64,000 nt of DNA from an uncultured Oscillospiraceae bacterium (GCA_949299455.1 CASGAN010000004.1:51602-115601); one strand, 5' to 3'; positions 8,018 to 16,813 are shown, counted from the first letter of the stretch. Program-made: numbers and translations. Notes: a model not told the origin generated them from the sequence alone.

Positions 8018-9451
8018 TTGACTAAAGACAGCAAGATTTTTTCCGTTTGTTCCCGTATCTTCGGCACAGAAGGCTTTGTGTGCGCACTGACTGCCGTGAT
8101 GATTGCGCAGTATCTGATTATCTTCCCGCCGGCACTTTGCTCCGTGCTGAATCTCATTCTCTATGCATGGGGTGCACCGCTCATGGCAGTGCATCTTGTG
8201 CGGCAACAATCATTTTCGAAAAAAAGCAACAAGCTATGGCTGCTTTTCTACCTCATCGTGTCGTTTTTTGCCGTTTCCATGGTGAGCATTCTGATTCATG
8301 TCCCGCAAAACATCGTGAGCAATCTTTCCGCGTGGTATTCGTGCGGCCTGCAGGTCTTTTTCTGCTGTTATGTGATTGCCTGTGCCAAAAAAGAACAGGC
8401 CCGGCGGCTGTTTTCGCTCATCATTTTAACAACAGTGCTTGTCACCCTTGCGGTCGCCGCCGCATGCCTTGTCATGCAGTTTTTGAATATCTACCCGCTC
8501 AAAGCCACGACCTCGCGCTTTACCGGACTGTTTTATAACCCAAACAACTGCTTTGTCTGTGCGATGTCCGTTCTGCTGAGCTTTTTATACTGGATGCTTT
8601 TTCATAAGCTTCGTGCGCTCATGATTGTAAACATGCTGCTGCAAGCGTCGCTTATCGGTTTGTCCGGGTCGCGGTCGCTTCTCATCCTGATGGGTGTGTT
8701 TATCGTCCTGATGCCGTGCATCTATGCGGCGCGCCGGTATCAAAAAAATCTCAAAAAAGCCGTCGGCTGTGCAGCACTGCTGATGGTTTCGGGTGTACTC
8801 GCTTTTCAAGTGATGTCATATGCCGGACAAGCGCTTCCGCAGATCGGCCACACCATTGAGACAACCGTTTCGTCCTGGTTTTCGTCCGAAGAAGGAGGTA
8901 GCTCATCCTCAAATGGAAGCGCCCAGTCACCGCCCGACACAAACCGCGCCGAAGGAAACACCGATGCGTCCGATTCGTTCCGGATGCTGCTTTTACAGTC
9001 GGGACTCAAAACATTTGCAAAATATCCGCTGTTCGGCGTAGGACCGCGCAACATTGCGGATGCTGTGCGCGCAACAGCGCCTGATGCCAACTTAAACGGT
9101 ATTGACGGCGGCGGTGTGCACAACACCTATTTGCAGCTGCTCATCAGCATCGGTATTGTCGGATTTTTGATCTTTGTGCTGATTCTTGTCTATTGTTTTG
9201 CCGCTTTTACAAAAGCCATGCGTGCCCAGCAAGAAAAAGACGGCACAATCTGCTTTGAACTGCTGTTTTTGCTCGCGGCAATTCTCTGTATCGGCGTATA
9301 CGGCGCGTTTGAATCGACGCTGTTTTTTGCAAACTCGCCGGCCGCTGTCACATTCTTCTCTATGACGGGATTTTTCCTGCACACCTGCTTTTGCCGCACT
9401 TCACCCGCTGTTTTTACGCGCAGACTGCATGAAAAAAAGGAGGTAAGCTGA
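8018..9451 (+). CDS. O-antigen ligase/polymerase (Wzy/WaaL-like) membrane protein
   Basis: A 477-residue polytopic membrane protein with about 10-12 hydrophobic segments and one large hydrophilic loop (about residues 285-370). The loop is rich in Ser/Gly and ends with GVGPRNIADAV and GGGVHNTYLQLL, the Wzy_C (PF04932) pattern with its conserved His. It would polymerise or transfer lipid-linked oligosaccharide units on the outer face of the membrane. Translation starts at a TTG (8018) 9 nt after AGAGGTG; no better start exists. Its stop overlaps the next start (TGATG), so translation is coupled to the GT2 gene. Confidence 0.8.
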   Translation: MTKDSKIFSVCSRIFGTEGFVCALTAVMIAQYLIIFPPALCSVLNLILYAWGAPLMAVHLVRQQSFSKKSNKLWLLFYLIVSFFAVSMVSILIHVPQNIVSNLSAWYSCGLQVFFCCYVIACAKKEQARRLFSLIILTTVLVTLAVAAACLVMQFLNIYPLKATTSRFTGLFYNPNNCFVCAMSVLLSFLYWMLFHKLRALMIVNMLLQASLIGLSGSRSLLILMGVFIVLMPCIYAARRYQKNLKKAVGCAALLMVSGVLAFQVMSYAGQALPQIGHTIETTVSSWFSSEEGGSSSSNGSAQSPPDTNRAEGNTDASDSFRMLLLQSGLKTFAKYPLFGVGPRNIADAVRATAPDANLNGIDGGGVHNTYLQLLISIGIVGFLIFVLILVYCFAAFTKAMRAQQEKDGTICFELLFLLAAILCIGVYGAFESTLFFANSPAAVTFFSMTGFFLHTCFCRTSPAVFTRRLHEKKEVS

Positions 9452-10443
9452 TGCTTTTCTCGATCATCGTTCCGGTCTATGGGGTGGAAGCGTATCTTGC
9501 ACAGACGGTTCATTCTGTGCGCTCCCAGGATTTTCACGACTGGGAACTCATTTTGGTGGATGACGGTGCAAAAGACCGTTCGGGTCAAATCGCCGACGAA
9601 TGCGCCGCACAGGATGACCGCATCCGTGTGATCCACAAGCAAAACGGCGGCGTTTCCTCGGCGCGCAACACGGGACTATTCGCCGCTAAAGGCGAATATA
9701 TCGTCTGGCTCGACGGCGACGACCTGCTTTTTAAAAACAGCCTCTCGCGCCTTGCACAGTATCTTGAAAAAAATCCGCACGCCGATATCATTCTGCAAAA
9801 CTATCAGACATATCAAAACAACGCAATACAGCCGGGAAGCGACTATTCGTTTGATTCTTCGAAGCTGACCGATGCAGATCACACGCTTTCCTATCTGTTT
9901 GGCACCTGGCCCGATTTCCCGTGGGCAATCTGGGCGAATGTCTACCGCAGAGAGATGCTCATCACACACAATCTGCTGTTTGACGAGACGATGAGCATGA
10001 ATGAGGACGGCAACTGGCTGTTGGATGCGTTTTTGCATGCGCGTACATTCGGCGCCGCAGACAACACGATGTATCTCTACCGCATCGATGTGTCTGGCTC
10101 GCTCGTTCACCAAAAAGCAAAGCTTTCGCACTATGAAAGCAGTTACAAGATGTATACCCGCTGGTTTTCGTTTTTTGCGTCTGCTGACAATCTGCCGCTT
10201 TCATCCCCGGTGATGACCGGCCGGCTTGCACGCGGCTATGTCAATATTGCAACTTCCATTTACGACATGGACAAATGCGACCGCAAAAAAGCCATCGAGC
10301 TGTTTGCCGCACACAAAGATATCTGCGCCCATTCCGCACAGCGCACACACCGGCCGTTTCTGCCGATTCTGCGGATTTTCGGCGTGCGATGCTATCTGCG
10401 CACCATCTGCATGGCATTCCACCTGAAAGAAAAACTGCATTGA
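9451..10443 (+). CDS. Family 2 glycosyltransferase
   Basis: A 330-residue GT-A fold enzyme. The start SIIVPVYGVEAYL, VDDGAKDRS (D37-D38) and the DXD-like LDGDDL (residues 87-92) are classic GT2 motifs for nucleotide-sugar and metal binding. The C-terminal third carries no clear extra domain but has a short amphipathic end. It shares one nucleotide with the upstream Wzy-like gene and is 16 nt from the flippase, so it is an integral part of the repeat-unit assembly operon. The sugar it adds cannot be told. Confidence 0.88.
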   Translation: MLFSIIVPVYGVEAYLAQTVHSVRSQDFHDWELILVDDGAKDRSGQIADECAAQDDRIRVIHKQNGGVSSARNTGLFAAKGEYIVWLDGDDLLFKNSLSRLAQYLEKNPHADIILQNYQTYQNNAIQPGSDYSFDSSKLTDADHTLSYLFGTWPDFPWAIWANVYRREMLITHNLLFDETMSMNEDGNWLLDAFLHARTFGAADNTMYLYRIDVSGSLVHQKAKLSHYESSYKMYTRWFSFFASADNLPLSSPVMTGRLARGYVNIATSIYDMDKCDRKKAIELFAAHKDICAHSAQRTHRPFLPILRIFGVRCYLRTICMAFHLKEKLH

Positions 10444-10459
10444 TTCAGAAAGGAAACGT

Positions 10460-11872
10460 ATGAACGAGATCAAAAAAATTGCGAAATCGACGGTCATCTA
10501 TCTGTTCGGCAGTGTCGGCACAAAAATCATCACGTTTTTCCTTCTGCCGATTCTCACCGCAAACATTCCCGAAGCCGATTTCGGTATCTATAACACCAGC
10601 TGTTCGTATGCCACGCTCATTTCCTCCGTGCTGTTTTTGGACGTTTGGGCGGGCATCATGCGCTTTATGTTCGATTACAAAGCGAAAAAAGAACAGTATC
10701 AGGTCATTTACAGCGGCATCGTGCTGTTTGTCTCCTCGCTTGCACTGTATATCGGCGCGTTTTTCATCTTCAATGCATTCACGCCGATGACATATCCATG
10801 GCTCGTGCTGTTATACGGCGCGTCGCTGTGCTTCCAGAATCTTTACAGCTATATTGCCCGCGCACTCGGAAACAATTCGCTGTTTGCCGTTTCCGGCATT
10901 GTATCAACGCTTGTCAATGCCGGTGTAACGTTTGTGCTCGTACTGCTGTTAAACTTCGATTACAGCGCGCTGTACATCGCATATGTGTTGGGTATTCTCG
11001 CTCAGTGCATCATTCTCGAAGCAAAGGTGCGCCTGTTTGCAAACTTTAAATCCGCCGGCATCAAAAAAGAACTGGTTCGTCAGATTCTGCGGTTTTCTCT
11101 GCCGCTGTGCATCAACTCCGCGTGCTACTGGATGCTAAACGGCTTCAACACGATTTTCGTCTTTGCACAGCTTGGCAGTGAACAGACCGGATATTATGGC
11201 ATGGCGGGCAAATTCGCCGTCATGATCAGCCTTGTCACCTCGTGTTTTTCGATGGCATGGCAGGAGCTTGCATTCAATAAATCCGACCAGAGCAAGGAAA
11301 CCTGTGCGTTTTACTCGACGGCTGTACAGCTTTACGCAAAAGCGCTGTTTTGCGGCTATCTGCTCTTGATGCCGTTTATTTCGATCATTTTCCCGTTTTT
11401 TATCCGCGGCACATACGGTCCGGTCAAGGCCATCATTCCGCTTTATATGCTCGCGACGATTGTGAGCATCATGAGCACGTTTTTGGGCAATATTTTAACC
11501 GCCTACAAACGAAATCAGACGATTTTTGTCTCCACACTGTGCGCCTGCACCGTAAACGTCGTGATCGCCGTTTTGCTCATTGACCTGATCGGCGTGCAGG
11601 CGGCTTCACTTGCAATGCTGTGCGGCTATTTTGTCTGCGATTTTGTCCGGATTCTGTTTATCAAACAGTCGATTCCGCTGCGGTTCGGCTGGAAGTCACT
11701 GCTGTATATGATTCCGCTGTGCGTGCTGTTCTCTGTGGTCTATTTGTACAGCGGCATCTGGCTCGACATTCTCATGTTCTTGTTGGCCGCGGCAATTACG
11801 CTGTTTTTGTTTAAAGACTATGTCCGCATTGCATATGCAAAGCTTATATCCATGATGAAAAAGACATCATAA
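10460..11872 (+). CDS. Wzx-like polysaccharide flippase (MOP/PST superfamily)
   Basis: A 470-residue membrane protein with about 12-14 hydrophobic segments spread over its length. It begins with the PST-type amphipathic entry and first helix (KSTVIYLFGSVGTKIITFFLLP). Proteins of this group move undecaprenyl-linked glycans across the cytoplasmic membrane. Its place between a GT2 and a LicD gene, with a Wzy-like protein upstream, fits a Wzx/Wzy-type route. The ribosome binding site AGAAAGGAAA precedes the ATG. Confidence 0.87.
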   Translation: MNEIKKIAKSTVIYLFGSVGTKIITFFLLPILTANIPEADFGIYNTSCSYATLISSVLFLDVWAGIMRFMFDYKAKKEQYQVIYSGIVLFVSSLALYIGAFFIFNAFTPMTYPWLVLLYGASLCFQNLYSYIARALGNNSLFAVSGIVSTLVNAGVTFVLVLLLNFDYSALYIAYVLGILAQCIILEAKVRLFANFKSAGIKKELVRQILRFSLPLCINSACYWMLNGFNTIFVFAQLGSEQTGYYGMAGKFAVMISLVTSCFSMAWQELAFNKSDQSKETCAFYSTAVQLYAKALFCGYLLLMPFISIIFPFFIRGTYGPVKAIIPLYMLATIVSIMSTFLGNILTAYKRNQTIFVSTLCACTVNVVIAVLLIDLIGVQAASLAMLCGYFVCDFVRILFIKQSIPLRFGWKSLLYMIPLCVLFSVVYLYSGIWLDILMFLLAAAITLFLFKDYVRIAYAKLISMMKKTS

Positions 11873-11898
11873 CCGGTCAGAATAGGGGAGTTTTTACC

Positions 11899-12714
11899 AT
11901 GAATCAGGCACTTACATTGGACGAATTAAAACAGATTGAGCTTGATATCCTCAAGCAGTTTCACGCGTTCTGCGAAGCGCACAATCTGCGCTATACACTG
12001 ACCTACGGCACACTGCTGGGCGCTGTGCGGCATAAAGGATTCATTCCGTGGGACGATGACATCGACGTCATGATGCCGCGTCCTGACTATGAGAAATTTG
12101 TATCGCTGACGTTAAACGGATTCGGCGATCATGTTAAAACCGTCTGCCACCAAAACGACGCAAAATATCCGTATCCGTTTGCAAAGGTCATCGACACGAA
12201 CACCCGTCTGATCGAAACGCTCGTGGCACCGGGCAGTTCGCTCGGCGTCTATATCGACATTTTCCCGATTGACGGCACACTCGATCCAAACGATCCGGCA
12301 TATGCGTCGTATGAAAAAAAGATAAACCGCAACTGGATGCTCGTTCAGATGGCATCGATGAAGCTTACAAAAGGCAAGAGCCTTGCACGCACAATCGTAA
12401 AATATCTGACTGTTCCGTTTGCACGGCTGATCGGCCCGCGCTATTTTGTCAAAAAGCAGACCAAACTGCTTTCGTCCTATCCGTATGACACCTCAAAGCT
12501 CGTTCATTTGTCGGCCATTGCAGGGCTCAACTGCACCGCACTGCCGCACGAAGTCTATGAAGAACGAATCCTTGCGCCGTTTGAGTCGGAGATGGTTTAT
12601 ATCCCTGCGCAGTACGACTTGTTCCTGCGCACCGTTTACGGCGACTATATGACGCCGCCGCCCAAAGAAAAACAGGTGACACAGCACACCTTCACGGCAT
12701 ATCGAATCAAATAA
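11899..12714 (+). CDS. LicD-family phosphotransferase (first copy)
   Basis: A 271-residue LicD domain (PF04991) protein. The N-terminus has YGTLLGAVRHKGFIPWDDDI, where D52-D54 and D56 form the metal-binding acidic cluster shared with nucleotidyltransferase-fold enzymes. C-terminal MTPPPKEKQ is the usual LicD end. LicD enzymes transfer phosphocholine-like groups from CDP-activated donors to glycans, which matches the LicC-like domain encoded in the same operon. It is the last gene before the terminator at 12721. A second, divergent LicD is at 32672-33472. Confidence 0.88.
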   Translation: MNQALTLDELKQIELDILKQFHAFCEAHNLRYTLTYGTLLGAVRHKGFIPWDDDIDVMMPRPDYEKFVSLTLNGFGDHVKTVCHQNDAKYPYPFAKVIDTNTRLIETLVAPGSSLGVYIDIFPIDGTLDPNDPAYASYEKKINRNWMLVQMASMKLTKGKSLARTIVKYLTVPFARLIGPRYFVKKQTKLLSSYPYDTSKLVHLSAIAGLNCTALPHEVYEERILAPFESEMVYIPAQYDLFLRTVYGDYMTPPPKEKQVTQHTFTAYRIK

Positions 12715-12720
12715 ACAGAT

Positions 12721-12756
12721 AACACCGGCGCGGGAAAATCCCGCGCCGGTGTTTTT
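12721..12756. terminator. Strong bidirectional terminator between convergent genes
   Basis: A 15-bp GC-rich stem (12721-12735 with 12739-12753), AAA loop, then TTTTT. The stop of the minus-strand lipoprotein gene lies at its edge (12755), so it probably serves both operons. Confidence 0.9.
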
Positions 12757-13783
12757 ACTGCACAGCTTTGATTGCATACGAAATAATGCGGCTGTTTTTT
12801 GCTGTGACGCGCCGCGTAACTGTCACGCCGAACGATTCGGCCGCCTGCGTGACTGCACGGTCTAACAGGGAAAGGGTTTTCTCGTTGACGCCCTTTATAA
12901 ACAAAAACTCCGCCGCACCGTTTCCGTGCGCTGATGATTGTGTGAGCGCTGTACGTGCCGCCTGCGCAAACGTATCCGGATCACCTGCACAAACCATGCC
13001 GGGATACGATTCTGTGTCGGCTGCCGGATAGGGAATACCGGTATCAGAAAGCGTATGTGTGCGAGAGATGTCGCGGTCATTGAGCCAAAAATACGCATAT
13101 GAGCCAAACGACGTCCCGTCCGTACACACAACATCGTCAAATGTGGGATCTACGTGCGCCCATGTACCGTTTTCGTCCTGCACCATCAGCCATGCGTGCG
13201 GGCCGTCTGCATCGCCGGTGACATAGTAAGCCGAAATCCCCGCACACATCAGCAGATACTGAAGCGCACGCGCATAACCCTCGCAGTTCGCACGTCCTGT
13301 CACCAACGCATCCAAAAGCGGCACATTCGACCCGCCCGTTTCATAGCACACCGACGCAATCAGCCGATCGTGAAGCAGCCGTGTGCGTTCGGCCACAGAC
13401 AGCGATTCGCTCACCGACAAGATGATCTCATCGGCGCGCTGTTTTAACTGTTCTGCTGTGCGCACGGCCTGTGCCTGCTCCATCCGATATGAAAAAAAGA
13501 CGCGCACCGTTTCGCCCTGTGCTTCATAGCGGTAATCAGGCGACAGCCAGAACAAATCGGCACGGCAACGAAGGAGATCAGAAAATATATTCGATACTTC
13601 CGCAGGCGTCGTTTCCGTAAGCACAGCAGACGGTGCAAACGACTCCGCCGCATGTAACAAAACCCGACTGTTTCGTTTCAAACAGTCGGGTTTTTCTTCG
13701 TCCTTTATTTGATTCGTTACCGCACATCCTGTGAGAAAAACGGCAGTCAGGAAACAGACAAGCCGCAAACACAGTCTGCGCAT
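12755..13783 (-). CDS. Lipoprotein with transglutaminase-like cysteine-protease domain
   Basis: A 342-residue exported lipoprotein. The signal peptide ends in the lipobox LTGC (Cys20). The mature part has a transglutaminase-core domain with an apparently intact triad: C167 in RANCEGYA, H196 in GPHAWL and D212 in HVDPTFDD. Bacterial proteins of this kind are thought to act as peptidases or in cell-wall protein turnover; the substrate is unknown. Its ATG shares one base with the stop of the upstream PPi-phosphofructokinase gene (TAATG), so translation is coupled to a central glycolytic enzyme, an odd pairing. Confidence 0.85.
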   Translation of the reverse strand: MRRLCLRLVCFLTAVFLTGCAVTNQIKDEEKPDCLKRNSRVLLHAAESFAPSAVLTETTPAEVSNIFSDLLRCRADLFWLSPDYRYEAQGETVRVFFSYRMEQAQAVRTAEQLKQRADEIILSVSESLSVAERTRLLHDRLIASVCYETGGSNVPLLDALVTGRANCEGYARALQYLLMCAGISAYYVTGDADGPHAWLMVQDENGTWAHVDPTFDDVVCTDGTSFGSYAYFWLNDRDISRTHTLSDTGIPYPAADTESYPGMVCAGDPDTFAQAARTALTQSSAHGNGAAEFLFIKGVNEKTLSLLDRAVTQAAESFGVTVTRRVTAKNSRIISYAIKAVQ

Positions 13784-15012
13784 TATGATCTTTCCTCGTG
13801 AATCGAGCGGATGTTCACATAGCGCGGGATACCGGTTTCATCACAGATCGGTGTCACACTGCCTTTGATGAGCGGCAAAAGATACGTGCAGATCTGCTGT
13901 TTGACCGATTCATCACGCAGATTGAACCACTCCTCCGGCACTTTCTTCTCAAGGTTTGCAACCTGTGCCACATCGACTGCGTCGATCTCAATCGTATATG
14001 GTGCATCGCTTGTACGGTGGTAGACCATCATGATACCGGTTTTTCCGTCCTCTGCTGCTTTGACAGCCGCTTTGCCGATCGAAACCGCTTCGTCGAGGTC
14101 TGTTTTCGATGCCAAATGCGATGCGCACCGCTGAAGCACGTTCAGCTCAATCGAACGCACTTTGCAGCCGATTTCACGCGAAACGAGCATCTCCAAATAT
14201 TTGCCGACGCCGCTTAAATACACATGTCCAAATGTGTCGACAGCGCCGCTTTTTGTTTCCATGCCGACATAACTGCCGTCTTTCGTACGCACACCCTCAC
14301 TGACCGCACAAATCACGGTGTGGCGCGTTTTTAATTCCTCGCGGATTGTGTCAAGGAAATCCTGCTCGTCAAACGGAACCTCCGGAATGGACACAATCTG
14401 CGGATACACGCCGCCCAAAAACATCGGCAGTCCGCCTGCAAGCGTGAGCCAGCCGCTGTTTCTGCCCATGATCTCGACGATCACGACGTTTTTCACCGGA
14501 TAGATCTCGCTGTCACGAACGATCTCGTGCATTGTGTGGTACAGATATTTCGCACTGCTGCCAAAGCCCGGTGTGTGGTCTGTGACAGGCAGGTCGTTGT
14601 CAATCGTTTTCGGCACGCCGACCACCTGAATCGGAGAGCCTTTTTCTTTTAAATAGCGGCTCAGCTTCAGCACCGTATCCATCGAATCGTTGCCGCCGAT
14701 ATAGAAAAACACGCCGATCTCATAGCGGCAGAGCACTTCTTCCACTTTCGGAAAATCATCGGGGGTAAGCTTTTTGCGGCAGGAACCGAGTGCCATCGCA
14801 GGGGTCTGAATCAGCAAGGAAAGCTGTTCGTCTGTGGAAAACGGGGAAAGGTCGATAATTTCACCGTTTAATACGCCCTCAACGCCGTGCAGTGCGCCGT
14901 ATACCTTGTCGTAATGCGATGATTCCACTGCGGCTTTTATCACACCTGCCATCGACGCATTGATCGCAACACTCGGGCCGCCGGACAATCCAATCAGAAT
15001 ATGTTGTTTCAT
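13783..15012 (-). CDS. pfp: Pyrophosphate-type 6-phosphofructokinase
   Basis: A 409-residue phosphofructokinase. Two diagnostic residues point to PPi rather than ATP as phosphoryl donor: GGNDS (106-110), with Asp where ATP enzymes have Gly, and PKTIDND (134-140), with Lys where ATP enzymes have Gly. It interconverts fructose-6-phosphate and fructose-1,6-bisphosphate reversibly in glycolysis/gluconeogenesis. The start at 15012 follows GAGGAATT, and the in-frame upstream extension has no ribosome binding site and overlaps the promoter. It leads a two-gene transcript with the transglutaminase-like lipoprotein. Confidence 0.9.
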   Translation of the reverse strand: MKQHILIGLSGGPSVAINASMAGVIKAAVESSHYDKVYGALHGVEGVLNGEIIDLSPFSTDEQLSLLIQTPAMALGSCRKKLTPDDFPKVEEVLCRYEIGVFFYIGGNDSMDTVLKLSRYLKEKGSPIQVVGVPKTIDNDLPVTDHTPGFGSSAKYLYHTMHEIVRDSEIYPVKNVVIVEIMGRNSGWLTLAGGLPMFLGGVYPQIVSIPEVPFDEQDFLDTIREELKTRHTVICAVSEGVRTKDGSYVGMETKSGAVDTFGHVYLSGVGKYLEMLVSREIGCKVRSIELNVLQRCASHLASKTDLDEAVSIGKAAVKAAEDGKTGIMMVYHRTSDAPYTIEIDAVDVAQVANLEKKVPEEWFNLRDESVKQQICTYLLPLIKGSVTPICDETGIPRYVNIRSIHEERS

Positions 15013-15061
15013 AATTCCTCCACGCAATGTATTCGTTTCATTGTATCCGTTACTACTCTTC

Positions 15062-15090
15062 AGTATACTTATTTTTAACAAGTTGCGCAA
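15062..15090 (-). promoter_or_regulatory. Promoter of pfp
   Basis: Read on the minus strand: TTGCGC (15090-15085), 17-bp spacer, TATACT (15067-15062). It ends about 50 nt before the pfp start. Confidence 0.65.
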
Positions 15091-15160
15091 GGAATTGACG
15101 GAATGTCGAATCAAAAATCATGACATTCCCTATATTTTTTCGAATAAATTGCCGCCGTGC

Positions 15161-15613
15161 TCAGACACGCGCCAGATTATCATAAAACTGCACATACATC
15201 ACGACGAGCGAAAGCCACGCAAGCACGCGGAAAAAAATCGTCCAGCTTTCGCTTAAATACCGATCCGGCTTGCCGCGTTTGCGCAGAATCATCCGATACA
15301 CCCGGTCATACGGGAAGAAAAACAGCACTGCGCACGGAATGAAAAACGGCAAAAGGATCAGCAATCGATTCAAATTGCCGTATGTTGCAAGGCATGCCGG
15401 TATCATGCATGCGCCAAGTAAAAAATAAATCGCAATAAACAACAGCATGTGAATGAGATTTTTGCGCTGTGTTTTTTTCGCTACCTCTTCCACACTCTGT
15501 TTGGCATACGAGCTGTCACCGGTCACTTTCACCGCACCGATATAAGACTGACACTCGGCGCAGATCACACGCTCATCCTTGTTCACCGTGCCGCATTTCG
15601 GACAAACACGCAT
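15161..15613 (-). CDS. Zinc-ribbon membrane protein, function unknown
   Basis: A 150-residue protein. The N-terminal zinc ribbon has CPKC (residues 4-7) and CAEC (18-21). A basic linker follows, then three hydrophobic segments at about 52-75, 80-100 and 125-143. The last residues are hydrophilic. A membrane-anchored zinc ribbon is all that can be read; no recognised family. It has its own promoter (15647-15675). No terminator is seen before the pfp promoter 70 nt downstream, so read-through into pfp is possible. Confidence 0.65.
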   Translation of the reverse strand: MRVCPKCGTVNKDERVICAECQSYIGAVKVTGDSSYAKQSVEEVAKKTQRKNLIHMLLFIAIYFLLGACMIPACLATYGNLNRLLILLPFFIPCAVLFFFPYDRVYRMILRKRGKPDRYLSESWTIFFRVLAWLSLVVMYVQFYDNLARV

Positions 15614-15646
15614 AAAACATCCCTCTCTCTTTGTCCTTTTTTTAAA

Positions 15647-15675
15647 AGTATAGCGTGTTTTTTTGCCGTTTACAA
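15647..15675 (-). promoter_or_regulatory. Promoter of the zinc-ribbon gene at 15161-15613
   Basis: Minus strand TTGTAA (15675-15670), 17-bp spacer, TATACT (15652-15647). Confidence 0.55.
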
Positions 15676-15737
15676 GTGTGTTTTTTCTGCCGGCTTGCTA
15701 ATCAAAAAAAATGTTTTGTTTTTTTTCGAAAATGTTC

Positions 15738-15766
15738 TTTACAAATTGGATTTTCTGTGCTATTCT
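15738..15766 (+). promoter_or_regulatory. Promoter of the lacI-family gene
   Basis: TTTACA (15738-15743), 17-bp spacer, TATTCT (15761-15766). Start predicted near 15773, immediately before the palindrome at 15776. Confidence 0.65.
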
Positions 15767-15775
15767 AAACGCGTG

Positions 15776-15791
15776 ATGTAACGGATTACAT
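15776..15791. promoter_or_regulatory. LacI/GalR-type operator
   Basis: A perfect inverted repeat ATGTAA-CGGA-TTACAT. It has the TGTAA...TTACA arms typical of LacI-family operators and lies just after the predicted start site of a lacI-family gene. This fits negative autoregulation by roadblock (inference). Confidence 0.65.
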
Positions 15792-15805
15792 GAACGCTTT
15801 GGGAG

Positions 15806-16813
15806 GTGAGAATCATCGCAACGATCAAAGATGTGGCAAAGCTTGCGGGCGTATCGGTTGCAACCGTTTCGCGTGTGTTAAACAAAGAGGGAAACGTGCT
15901 TCCGCAGACAAAGCTCCGCGTGCAGGACGCCATCGCAAAGCTTCACTATTCGCCGAATCTCTTAGGACGGAATCTGCGGCAGGGCGCAACGAAAAAAATC
16001 CTTGTGCTCTTAAACACGATTTCAAACCCGTTTTATTCGCAGGTCGTACGCGGTATTGAGGAATGCGCCGCAAAGGAGCACTACACGGTGATGCTTTGCA
16101 TGACGCACGGTGATCCCATACTCGAACAGCAGTCAATCACGCTGTTACAGACGAAGCTGGTCGACGGTGCGGTGTTTTTATCGGCGGAGCAGGAGGGCAC
16201 AGCGCTCACCGAAGCGTGCCGCGGCATCCCTGTGGTACAGGCATGTGAGCCGCGGGACGGATTTTTAGCGGCGTCGGTTTCGATCGACAACAAAAAGGCC
16301 GCCTACGACGCAATTTCGTACCTCATTCAAAACGGGCACAAGCGGATTGCGTTTTTCGGTGCGAGCGATACGCTTTCGTCGTCGATCTGCCGCAAGGACG
16401 GCTATCTGCAAGCGCTCTTAGACTACGAACTCACCCCGAATCCCGACTGGATCATCGAAGAGGGCTTTTCGATCAACGCAGGCGTGCGTGCGGCAAAGCG
16501 GCTTATATCCTGCAAAGAACTGCCTGACGCGGTGTTCTGCATTTCCGATTCGTGCGCGATCGGTGCAATCCGCACACTCGTTGAAGCAGGCATCTCCGTT
16601 CCCGGTGATATTTCCGTCATGGGATTCGATAACGCCGAAATTTCAAAGGCGTTTCTGCCCGCTGTGACAACGGTGCAGCAGCCGCGCTATGAAATCGGTT
16701 ACAAAGCGGCATCGCTTCTGCTTGACGCGATGCGCGGCGAGGAAAACCGTGCGGTCAAAATCACACTGCCGCACGAAATCATCGAGCGAAGCTCGGTGCA
16801 AAAACACACTTAA
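15806..16813 (+). CDS. LacI-family transcriptional regulator
   Basis: About 335 residues. The N-terminal LacI helix-turn-helix (IKDVAKLAGVSVATVSRVLN) and hinge helix are followed by a periplasmic-binding-protein-like sensor domain. It probably senses a sugar from the downstream dehydrogenase/isomerase operon. Start choice is unusual. GTG 15806 is the only canonical candidate but lies directly against GGGAG. ATC 15815 sits 8 nt after GGAGG and would give exactly the usual M-A-T-I-K-D-V-A start of this family. Coordinates given use the GTG. The palindrome at 15776-15791 is its likely autoregulatory site. Confidence 0.9.
   Translation: MRIIATIKDVAKLAGVSVATVSRVLNKEGNVLPQTKLRVQDAIAKLHYSPNLLGRNLRQGATKKILVLLNTISNPFYSQVVRGIEECAAKEHYTVMLCMTHGDPILEQQSITLLQTKLVDGAVFLSAEQEGTALTEACRGIPVVQACEPRDGFLAASVSIDNKKAAYDAISYLIQNGHKRIAFFGASDTLSSSICRKDGYLQALLDYELTPNPDWIIEEGFSINAGVRAAKRLISCKELPDAVFCISDSCAIGAIRTLVEAGISVPGDISVMGFDNAEISKAFLPAVTTVQQPRYEIGYKAASLLLDAMRGEENRAVKITLPHEIIERSSVQKHT

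Noticed and set aside
15777-15790. CcpA catabolite (cre) site
   Set aside because: The central CG of the cre consensus is absent (it reads GG); the LacI-type autoregulatory operator is a simpler explanation.
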